In this document: positions 51,636-61,041 of the stretch, in pieces
Numbering within the stretch: the first letter of the stretch is position 1
How the letters are laid out: each line of letters begins with the position of its first letter
DNA from: Chionoecetes opilio
Taxonomy: Eukaryota; Arthropoda; Malacostraca; Decapoda; Majidae
DNA length: 64,000 nt
NCBI GenBank assembly: GCA_016584305.1
Contig: JACEEZ010021756.1
Span: 136,663-200,662, forward strand
Direction of reading: 5' to 3'
Program-made: the position numbers and the translations under genes
Notes under the pieces: model-generated
What the model saw: the letters and a program-made list of their open reading frames with translations, nothing else
Told to the model about the DNA's origin: nothing
Databases searched by the model: none

Positions 51636-52034
51636 TGTGTTCAGGGAGAGGCCAGGCTTGTAGTGGTGGGTACAGGTCAAAGGTTATCTCAGTGCGACAG
51701 TTAATCAAGTGAGGTGTGAGGTGACGGCGTGATTTGATCCCTGGTTGCTGGCAGCAACTCTGTTGGCTCAGCACTCTTTACCCCTTTTTTCCCATCTCTC
51801 GTTCCTTCTTCTCCTCTCACTCCTCACTCTCTCTCTTCCCCCTTATTCGTGGGCTCTCATCTTTAGAACAGCTAGTGTCAGCAATATCACCCCTCGCTGT
51901 TTGATAAGGAACTGTCCTGTAGGCGAAAGCTTTGTCGCTTCTCTCTTGTCCACTACCGTTATCAATAGATTCTCTCTCTTCCCTCATTCTCTTCCCCTAT
52001 TTCCTTATTTATCCTTCTCTCCCTTCCTACGGAC

Positions 52035-52055
52035 CCTCACAACTACTACTACTAT

Positions 52056-52100
<45 letters not shown>

Positions 52101-52257
52101 CTGCGTCTCACCTTTGCCGGGCTCACACAGACCCATGAGGTAGGCGTTGAAGGTCGCCTTGGTACTCAGCTTCTCGGGGGTGCGTGCAATGGTGCGGTCA
52201 CTCTGCAGGTACACGCAGCCGTCCTCGAACCTGTGACCGTGTGTGTGTATGTGTGTG

Positions 52258-52320
<63 letters not shown>
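52035..52320. repeat. (ACT)n and (GA)n microsatellites
   Basis: (ACT)n at 52041-52100 and (GA)n at 52259-52320 border a short GC-richer piece (52101-52240). A minus-strand frame there (MGLCEPGKGETQ and upstream residues) resembles MFS-transporter N-terminal sequence only weakly, so it is not called. 51650-52035 upstream is pyrimidine-rich without a gene. Confidence 0.8.
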
Positions 52321-52324
<4 letters not shown>

Positions 52325-52600
52325 AACCTAACCAAAATTAACCTACCCTAGCAGGGGGCTTGACCCACCGATAACCTAACCTAACCAAATCTAACGTAAG
52401 CTAACCTAACCTAACCAAATCTAACCTATCTAACCTATTATATTTGGTTAGGTTAGGTTAGATTAGATTTGGTTAGGTTAGGATAGGTTAGATTTGGTTA
52501 GGTTAGGTTAGATTTGGTTAGGTTAGGTTATCGGTGGGTCAAGCCCCCTGCTAGGGTAGGTTAATTTTGGTTAGGTTAGGTTTATTTTGGTTAGGCAATT
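52319..52600. repeat. CCTAA/TTAGG-type array folding into a hairpin
   Basis: The left arm (52321-52440, AACCTAACCAAATCTAACC units) and right arm (52442-52590, GGTTAGGTTAGATTTGG units) are complementary. The unique 'CCTAGCAGGGGGCTTGACCC' is present once in each arm in opposite orientation. Loop near 52440. Confidence 0.85.
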
Positions 52601-53345
52601 TTCTCTAGATATAAGGAAATTACCCTAGATCTAGGGAATTTTACCCCCCCCTACACAACTCTTTAATTACGTGTTTCCGACGCATAATTTGTTCCCCACC
52701 CGAAAACCCCGCATTCCCACAGGTCCCCAAACTTGTTTGGGGGAAGTGGGAGAGTATGGGCAAACACTAGAAATTTACCGTCATTTCGCCCAAGGTTACT
52801 GGTGGTTCATTCCATTTCTGCCAGAGGAAGATATAATTACATGACTCCGTGACATGGATCGTGTGGGCGAATTGACCTTAGAGTGGGCGAATTGACTCTT
52901 ATATGTGGGCGAATTGACTTACATGTGGACGAAATGTCTTGTGGGCGAAATGACGAAAATTGCCTAACCAAAATAAACCTAACCTAACCAAAATTAACCT
53001 ACCCTAGCAGGGGGCTTGACCCACCGATATGTTAACCTAACCAAATCTAACCTAAGCTAACCTAATCTAACCAAATATAACCTATCCTAACCTAACCAAA
53101 TCTAATCTAACCTAACCTAACCTAACCAAATCTAACCTAAACTACCCAAATCTAACCTACCCTAACCTAACCTAAACAAATCTAACCTAACCTCCTAGCA
53201 GGGGGTTGGGGGTTCTCGACACACTAAACAAATATAACCTAACCTCCTAGCTCCTATAGACTCCATAGTGTTGGCGAAATGACCTGTGGGCGAAATGACT
53301 CAATTGTGTGGCGAAATGGCATGTGGGCGAAATGACCGGATACCA
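52601..53345. repeat. Second CCTAA-type array with GGGCGAAATGAC minisatellite
   Basis: 52965-53245 repeats the CCTAACCAAATCTAACC array and again contains CCTAGCAGGGGGCTTGACCC. On both sides (52775-52960 and 53268-53340) are units of GTGGGCGAAATGAC / GTGGGCGAATTGAC, 20-25 bases apart. No gene. Confidence 0.8.
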
Positions 53346-53428
53346 ACCTAACCATTACTGTCGGCGAGTTTTCCCGATTTTTGCAGGGACAAAAATATCG
53401 GTAGACGACAGTACCATGCAGCAGGTAC

Positions 53429-53530
53429 CATGAGGCAAGGATGGGTAATGTCACCGTGGTTATGCAACTTGTTTATGGATGGAGTAATAAGATAAATCAA
53501 AGCAAAGGTTGGTGATGTTGGTATAGACTC
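53429..53530 (+). pseudogene. LINE RT fragment (RT block 4 region)
   Basis: Reads 'MRQGWVMSPWLCNLFMDGVI' then Arg-stop and Ile-Lys-Ala-Lys-Val-Gly-Asp-Val-Gly. (Lys/Arg)-Gln-Gly-x-x-x-Ser-Pro-x-Leu-x-Asn-Leu-Phe is the RT block before the catalytic Tyr-x-Asp-Asp. Less than 110 bases survive. Confidence 0.6.
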
Positions 53531-53699
53531 AAGAGTATTCATTGGCTCGTCAAGTAACACTTAAACCATGATGTAGCACTACTTATTATGAAAAGACAAC
53601 AAAAGGAACTCAATTAATAAGGCATTTTAATACTATCATAACCATGAATATGTACAGCCTACAAAGAGAAGACTACGACGATGAAAAAAAATTGAGTTT

Positions 53700-54012
53700 T
53701 GGGCGAAATTGATATTCCAGGTGCTATATTTCCGTGCTCGCTGACAACATAGAGAAGACCTGAGGTGATGGTTGATGTGCGAAGGCTTCTAAACCAGGAA
53801 AAATTCACAGCAGAGTCTCATTAAGAAGTAAACAAGTGGTAGGGACACATTACGTACCTACCAGTTGCTTACCTTTTGACGAGGCTCTGTTATGACTCTG
53901 TTTTCTTGGTTTAGAAGCCTCTGCACATCAGCCATTACCTCAGGTCTTCTCTATAGTGTTGTCAGCGAGTACAGAGCACAGTAATATAGCACCTGGAATA
54001 TCAATTTCGCGC
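53700..54012. mobile_element. Hairpin element with 110-base arms
   Basis: The left arm 'GGGCGAAATTGATATTCCAG', 'GAAGACCTGAGGTGATGG' and 'GGCTTCTAAACCAGGAAAA' pairs with the right arm in reverse. The loop of about 60 bases is itself partly symmetric (TACGTACC). Left flank shares GGGCGAAAT with the minisatellite at 53268. 54013-54335 has no gene. Confidence 0.65.
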
Positions 54013-54335
54013 AAAATAACTCTAAATTCTTCCATCGCCGTAGTTTTCCCTTCGTAGGTCCATCCGCGGCGACCCCGCCTTATCCCCACAATGCACCGAT
54101 GTAAACAAACCGTGACGTAGTTATGTCTGGGGCCCATTCACTTGAATACTGGGCGAGAACAGCTCAGAGGTAAGGATGAAATAATATACCGAATGTTGAG
54201 TTTTCTTTATATACATGTCAATTTGTCTGAAGGTATATTAGAGTGCACATAAATGAATTACTTTTCAACTATTCGTACCAAAGATTGCTCATAGTTTTGA
54301 ACGTTAACGAAGGAAGAATAGAATGTAACGTGTAC

Positions 54336-54547
54336 TTAACCCCTTCACGCCCAGATCTTTCCTTGGCTATAAACAAAAATTGTCTGTTAGCCATAAAATT
54401 TCGTAGAGTAGCTAAATATACCAAATAAGCTAGTGGACAAGGATACTAAACAGTTCATATCTATAAAATATTTCTTATATTAATTAAAAATCGTCTGATG
54501 GCACCGAAATTACAATGGAAATTACGTTCTGGGTCTCAAGGGGTTAA
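54336..54547 (-). mobile_element. TTAA-type MITE of the CCCCTTGAG family, copy 4
   Basis: Reverse orientation: TTAACCCCTTCACGCCCAGA ... GTTCTGGGTCTCAAGGGG+TTAA. Complete, both TTAA present. Confidence 0.85.
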
Positions 54548-55109
54548 TCGAAATACAATGGTAGTTGCTTTCTAAAATAAGTGCTTCTGTGGCATCCAAG
54601 TTTTTTTTCTCTTTTCAATGAATGCCTCTACACCTAGACTTCATCACCCTACTCAGAATACTCAAAGGACCCCGATTGAGCAACTGATGCGATGAGGTTG
54701 AAAAGTTTAGCACATGAATGATGATTGTCACAACAGATACAAGAAGTGGATGTGTTTGGATGCATTTGTGTGAAAGTACTATATTCTTTTTAATGTATCA
54801 AGTCATTTTAGTCGCTTTAATTTCTACCCATTACCATTATAATTTTATATATTTATACATTCCTACTCTCCCCCTATGGTGAGCGAACAATACCTCCCTC
54901 ACAATGGGGGGGGGAATAAAACTACCACTCTACTAATTGAGAGGGTGGTTGGTGGATAATTTTTACAAGTGACTTGATAAAATGGAAAGACTATAGTGGT
55001 AGCAAGTGATGAGAATGATAAATATAATCAATGGAGGAGAGCTTGAAGGGGGAAGGCGTGTGGCTGGAATGCGAGGGTTATGTTATGGCAGAAGTAATTA
55101 GTATAAGGA

Positions 55110-55317
55110 TTAAACCCTTGAGGCCCACAACGTAATTTCCTTTCTAATTTGGGTACCATTAGACACTCTTAATGAATATAAGCAAGGGTTTATAGATATG
55201 ACCTGTTTAGTATCCATGTCTACTAGCTAACTTGATATATTAAGCTACTTTTCGTAATTTTATGGCTAACAACAGACTGTATATAGCAAAGCAAAGATCT
55301 GGGCGTGAAGGGGCTAA
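55110..55317 (+). mobile_element. TTAA-type MITE of the CCCCTTGAG family, copy 5
   Basis: TTAAACCCTTGAGGCCCACA to GATCTGGGCGTGAAGGGG, with the right TTAA mutated to CTAA. 54548-55109 and 55318-55843 on either side hold no gene that I can recognise. Confidence 0.8.
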
Positions 55318-55843
55318 TGACGGAAGCTAATTGGAAAGGTTCAAGGAAGGTTATCCACTGCTATAAAATGTGTGAGCATAGTTGGAAGGGTTTCAGAATG
55401 TAGATTAGGTATGATAAAAGTTAAATTAGTAGTTTTGTTTCGTCAGTGTGAGCAGATAAAGCTCTTTCTGAAGACTAAAAAAAATATTGTATTGAGGGTT
55501 GGCTTGTCTTAATCTTTCTGCAGCAAATACTTGAGCTGAAGAACATTGGGAATTATAAAGGTTGAATATTGTCCAGGAATATATTATATGGTAAAAGTTG
55601 ATTGCTTGAAACCTGCAGGAGGCTAGAATGTGTAAGGACAAGTAGGGACAGGAGAGCTGAGAAATGAGACTAAAATATATTACAGAAGAGCTAAGAGAGA
55701 GATATATGCTATGCCCATTGACCATGCATATAACCTGTTTTAATCAACAGATGGCAAAATAATGCAGTTCTATCAAGAGTTTACATTACTTCACCTGCAG
55801 TATCATTGACAGGAAACAACTAGATTTAGGAGGATTGATTGAT

Positions 55844-56056
55844 TTAACCCCTTGAGACACAGATCTTTCCTTTGCTATATAAAATTGTCTGTTGTCAAGC
55901 CATAGAATTACGAAAAGTGACTAAATATACCAAATTAGTTAGTGGACAAGGGTCCTAAACAGGTCATATCTCTAAAATATTGCTTATATTCAGTAAAAAC
56001 TGTCTAATGATACTCAAATTACAATGGAAATTACGTTCTGGGCCTCAAGGGGTTAA
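55844..56056 (-). mobile_element. TTAA-type MITE of the CCCCTTGAG family, copy 6
   Basis: TTAACCCCTTGAGACACAGA to GTTCTGGGCCTCAAGGGG+TTAA, flanked by GATTGAT at the left and TGCCAAAAAGGGGGAAATGT at the right. Uninterrupted relatives of this flank at 42210-42250 (reverse) and 56560-56600 show a single TTAA, which supports TTAA as the target duplication. Confidence 0.88.
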
Positions 56057-56350
56057 TGCCAAAAAGGGGGAAATGTGCCAGACCAGATTTAGAAGGAACT
56101 AAGTTGTAGACAAGGATAATATAGAGGAAATTTGTATATTAGTATTGGTTGTGTATGTACTGCATTGGGTTCTGACATTCCTTCCCTCCCCAGGTGCTGA
56201 ATGATGTCTCGAGCTGATTCCTGAAGCACCACACAGGCTCGTCACAGGTACAATATTTGCCTCTGTTACAGTATTCAGTGCTTAGAATATCACTTCAAAG
56301 GATGTGTTGCCTGGATTTCAAATGTAGAAAAAATCCTACTTTCAGTGACT

Positions 56351-56537
56351 TAATTATTCTACTGAGGATAAAAGATTATATTAATTATTCTACTGAGGAT
56401 AAAAGATTATATTAATTATTCTACTGAGGATAAAAGATTATATTAATTATTCTACTGAGGATAAAAGATTATATTAATTATTCTACTGAGGATAAAAGAT
56501 TATATTAATTATTCTACTGAGGATAAAAGATTATATT
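56351..56537. repeat. 31-base minisatellite, six units
   Basis: Six nearly perfect units of TAATTATTCTACTGAGGATA + AAAGATTATAT. Perfect conservation between units suggests recent expansion or replication slippage. 56057-56350 has no gene. Confidence 0.95.
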
Positions 56538-56622
56538 GGAAGGAAGTTAAGGATGACAGATTGATTTAATGGAAAAAAAGGGGGAAATGTGCCAGACATT
56601 AGAGGTCATATGGCACTAAAGG

Positions 56623-56834
56623 CAACCCTTCACACTCAGATCTTTCCTTGGCTATATAAAAAATCGTCTGTTGTTAGCCATAAAACTACGAAAGGTAACT
56701 GAATATACCAAATTAGTTTGACGAAAAGGATACTAAACAGGTCATAACTATAAAATATTGCTTATATTCACTAAAAATCGTCTAATGGTACACAAATTAC
56801 AATGGAAATTACGTTCTGGGCCTCAAGGGGTTAA
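56623..56834 (-). mobile_element. TTAA-type MITE of the CCCCTTGAG family, copy 7
   Basis: Starts CAACCCTTCACACTCAGATC (left TTAA lost) and ends GTTCTGGGCCTCAAGGGG+TTAA. Fourth copy within 2.5 kb. Confidence 0.8.
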
Positions 56835-56914
56835 ATACGAATTTATTGTGTCCGATTAGGCTGAAAATGGACGCCATACATTGCATCGTTAATATTTCCT
56901 GAGTGGGTTGTCAC

Positions 56915-57110
56915 TAGGAGGATCCCGTGGTATAACGGGAAGCACAGCCGCCCGGCATGCGGAAAGTCCCGGGTTCGATTCCCGAGCGGTGCAACCTTTA
57001 TTGGTGAGACCCCCTCCTCTAACATGGCCTCTAACACCTAACTCCTTCATTATAATGACAAAAAAGAAATTATGGAAAAACGGGAAAAAAACGGGCAAAT
57101 GAAATTGAGT
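56915..57110 (+). mobile_element. tRNA-derived SINE or tRNA pseudogene
   Basis: 56928-57000 contains an A box (TGGTATAACGGG), a hairpin CCGC-loop-GCGG that could be an anticodon arm with GGC in the anticodon position, and a B box (GGGTTCGATTCCC) with one mismatch in the T stem. The 5' acceptor strand does not pair with GCGGTGC at the 3' side, so it is not a functional tRNA. An A-rich tail with repeated AAAAACGGG follows to 57095. Confidence 0.6.
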
Positions 57111-57276
57111 TGTAATTAATTGAGAAAATGACCTGTGACGAGGAGGGCAAGTTTACTCGAGCAACACCTTTCCCATGAATCAATATCTTATGTAACTTTT
57201 TTCAATTGGGGCTCAGAAAAGGATTGTTGGGACTTTATTTATATGTATCTGACAGGCCAGAGCCACATTTCATTAC

Positions 57277-57691
<415 letters not shown>

Positions 57692-57967
57692 CCGTTTTTT
57701 CCTAGAGATTTATTATTCACTGTTTCCACGTGTGGCAGCGTGTACGTGCGCCTCCTTCAAAGCAGCAAAAGGAAGCCCCTTGCCCTCAAGCCGAGGGAAC
57801 CTCCGTCACATTGTTCTGGGGTTCCCTCACAGCCTGTCTCCTGCCCGGGACCGTTGTCAACCAGGCAGGGGCTGTTAATTTTTTCCCTCGAGATTTAACT
57901 TTTCCACGCGTTGGCAGCGTCTACGTAGTAAGTTCGCGCTTTCCCCTCAAGCGTCGTGTTAGTAATG
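57692..57967. repeat. Tandem echo of the neighbouring acidic-repeat gene
   Basis: 57793-57890 repeats 58703-58790 of the gene upstream ('CCGTCACATTGTTCTGGGG', 'CTCACAGCCTGTCTCCTGCC', 'GTTGTCAACCAGGCAGGGGC'). On either side, 57691-57760 and 57889-57955 resemble each other (TTTTTTCC...GAGATTTA...CCACG...GGCAGCGT). A candidate minus-strand AATAAA lies at 57714-57709. Confidence 0.75.
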
Positions 57968-59241
57968 TTATAAGTGCAGGTACATCCAGGCCTGGTACAG
58001 CACCAGCAGGGCAGTCACCACGCTGGCGCAGTCCCCCACGATGTCCCAAAAGTCGTGATCCTCCTCGTCCATCGGAGGCCACTCGCTCGCCATGTCCCAG
58101 GCGTCGGGCACAGCCTCGCTGCCCGGGCTCTCCTCCGATGCGCAGAGGTCGTCGTTATCACTATCGTAATAGTCCTCGGGGGAAGAGGACTCGTTATCGC
58201 TATCGTATGAATCATCGCGGCCGGAGTGATAGTCATCGTCGGTTTCGCTATCGTTTTCGCTGGCTGAGTAATATTCATCGCTGGTCACGGACTCGTCATC
58301 GCTGCTGTCGATGTTCCAGCAATCTGCGAGGTCGGGGAAGTATTCGATCTTCGCATCCCAATCGTCCTCGAGGGCGGAGTAAAAGTCGGAATCGTTGTCG
58401 GACTCGTCCTCGCTGCTGTCGATGTTCCAGCAATCAGCGAGGTCGGGGAAGTATTCGATCTTCGCATCCCAATCGTCCTCGAGGGCGGAGTAAAAGTCGG
58501 AATCGTTGTCGGACTCGTCATCGCTGCTGTCGATGTTCCAGCAATCTGCGAGGTCGGGGAAGTATTCGATCTTCGCATCCCAATCGTCCTCGAGGGCGGA
58601 GTAAAAGTCGGAATCGTTGTCGGACTCGTCCTCGCTGCTGTCGATGTTCCAGCAATCAGCGAGGTCGGGGAAATATTCGACCTTTTCTTCGTCGCCGAGG
58701 GAGCCTCCGTCACATTGTTCTGGGGCTCCCTCACAGCCTGTCTCCTGCCCGGGACCGTTGTCAACCAGGCAGGGGCTGTCTACCTTCACCTCGCGACCAC
58801 CGAGGCGCCGGCCATTGCAGAAGACCACCGTGAAGGCCTGTCCTGCTCCTGCGCAGCCTCCGAGGCTCAAGAAGAGGACGGCGTGGTCCTCAATTTTTGT
58901 CAGCCGGAGACCCTGCAGAAGGTCGGCGAGGCGCATCTCCTGGGTGGCGACGGGGCTGCCGGCCGCCAGGCAGGTCACCCTCACGGGGGTGTTCCGTTCT
59001 TCTTGCTCAGGCGTCCCATCTTCACGATGGCCGCCTGGGCGGAGGTGTTCCGCTGGAAGCCGTCGTGAGCGACCTGCCACTCCCCGGGGGGGAAGGTGAA
59101 GGCGGCGATCAGGCGCCTCCCGCGGCCCCCGCAGCAGCCCGGCTGCTTCCCGCAGCACAGGGTGACGCCGTCCACGGCGCCGCTGCCCCCCTGCACACAC
59201 ACGCTCGAGGTCACCTTCAGTCGGGAATCTTTCTGTCCCAT
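57968..59241 (-). CDS. Unrecognised acidic-repeat protein with C-terminal hydrophobic tail, one frameshift
   Basis: Probable start Met at 59241 (Met-Gly-Gln-Lys-Asp). The N-terminal part (about 150 residues) is Cys/Gly-rich: 'TLCCGKQPGCCGGRGRRLIA', 'AFTFPPGEWQVAHDGFQRNT', then after a frame break in a five-C run near 58986 'RVTCLAAGSPVATQEMRLAD' and 'ITRLGQLL'-like helices with 'HAVLFLSLGGCAGAGQAFTV'. Then come three and a half 37-residue repeats (58680-58290) starting 'EYFPDLADCWNIDSS' and rich in Asp/Glu/Ser, an Asp/Ser/Tyr stretch, and 'VVTALLVLYQAWMYLHL' at the extreme C-terminus, a possible tail anchor. No family is recognised. The CK2-like Ser-Asp/Glu sites in the repeats suggest phosphorylation (inference). 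The frameshift may be a sequencing error or real decay; synonymous-looking base changes between repeats favour a history of coding. Confidence 0.5.
58290..58680 (-). repeat. 111-base coding tandem repeat (37 residues), 3.5 units
   Basis: Units contain 'GTCGATGTTCCAGCAATC', 'GGGAAGTATTCGATCTTCGC' and 'GGAGTAAAAGTCGGAATCGT'. They differ only by alternating TCGTCATCG/TCGTCCTCG and AATCTGC/AATCAGC. The alternation of two variants suggests duplication of a pair of units. Confidence 0.9.
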
Positions 59242-59441
59242 TTTTTTGGAGTTTTGATTGAAATAATAATGTGTTCGTGTTGTAGATTTGACAATTACCA
59301 CCATTCAGGATGTCACGGTAATGTTGGCGGGCGTGAGCCCAGCACAGGTGTCCTGCCTTAGGGCGACTCTCCACTCCTTCCCTTCACCAATAAGAAGCAA
59401 GAAATAGACCCGTGGCATCTGATGTAACACCTGTTACAGCC

Positions 59442-59633
59442 GGCAAGCCTTCAGCAGTGTTACCGGTGTTGAGAGAGTTGTTACGGAGGCAAGCCTTCAG
59501 CAGTGTTACCGGTGTTGAGAGAGTGTTACGGAGGCAAGCCTTCAGCAGTGTTACCGGTGTTGAGAGAGAGTGTTACGGAGGCAAGCCTTCAGCAGTGTTA
59601 CCGGTGTTGAGGAGAGTGTTACGGAGGCAAGCA
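59442..59633. repeat. 46-base minisatellite upstream of the acidic-repeat gene
   Basis: Four units of GGCAAGCCTTCAGCAGTGTT + ACCGGTGTTGAGAGAG + TGTTACGGA, 45-47 bases each. 59634-60300 beyond it has no gene; an ATA/ATG-rich segment lies at 60030-60070. Confidence 0.9.
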
Positions 59634-60301
59634 AATGGTAGGGTAAAAATATAGAATAAATGTTGCCATACTCCTTGCTTCCCAAACAGAGAACTCTCCT
59701 GATTGTGTGCTTGTGTTGCTCACTGTACACATGGCGCAGAGACTGTACCGTATATCAAGGTTGTTGATTTTGTTATTCGTGTTCCTGTCTTTTAGTTATG
59801 ATTCAGAAATGTCGGAAGGCTAGTCTTTTTTATAGCGGAAGAGCGGACTAGCGACGAGTTTTGAGAAAGTTTTGAAATATAAATACGGTGGGCTTTTCAA
59901 CGGTGTGGGTGGGTCGGCTGCGGCTTGGGTGAGTGACGGTCCCTTAGCTGCTGTTTTAGGGATATTTTTACGTCTATTTATATAGCAAGTTGTGATAAAC
60001 TTTATGAAAGCCACACCAATAACACGTCATGATAATAATACATGATGATAATGATATTAGCCTAATAATAATAATAATGGTAACTAGCAACAATCATATC
60101 AGGAGTTACTTGCTTTTTTATATAAATCATTTAACAACATTTAACTAAAAATCATATATGTATACAATAGACGGCACCTTTTTACTTTACTCTTTGTTCA
60201 GCGGCTACAATACGCGAGCTGTTAGGCCAAAAATGTATCAGAACGCAAACTATGTCAATCCCTTGTATTTTGGAATTAAGGCGGAGTGTGTTGGTAAGGG
60301 A

Positions 60302-60757
<456 letters not shown>

Positions 60758-60790
60758 ATTCCTACATGATTTTCCAGGCATCTGTTGATC

Positions 60791-61041
60791 TTAGTATATG
60801 GAGGAAGAACTTTTGTGGGCCAGCAAGCGAGATGATTCTGTGAGGCGACAAGATTTTTTCTCTGGAATTTGCGTAGAGCTTTTCTGTGTTTGTGTGTTGA
60901 GCAGCAAGCGTTCCTGTGTGTGGTGTTGGTAGTGGTTGGCGGCGCGCATGCAGGTGCAGGGCAGGAAGCTGAGCAGGAAGGTGAAGGCGGCGGGCACGTA
61001 CAGACTGAGGGTGTAGCTGCCCGTCAGGTCCCGCACCGCGC
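60791..61041 (-). CDS. SLC16-like last exon: TM12 and cytoplasmic tail
   Basis: Acceptor GTACAG, completing Gly, then 'AVRDLTGSYTLSLYVPAAFT', Phe-Leu-Leu-Ser-Phe-Leu-Pro-Cys-Thr-Cys and a Gln/Ser/Thr-rich tail to TAA at 60791. An exact duplicate of this exon lies at 57447-57691. Confidence 0.88.

Noticed and set aside
52105..52240. Additional exon of an MFS transporter (minus strand)
   Set aside because: Short similarity impression only; no clear splice phase or diagnostic motif.
56928..57000. Functional tRNA gene
   Set aside because: A and B boxes are present, but the acceptor stem does not pair; it is better explained as a SINE head.
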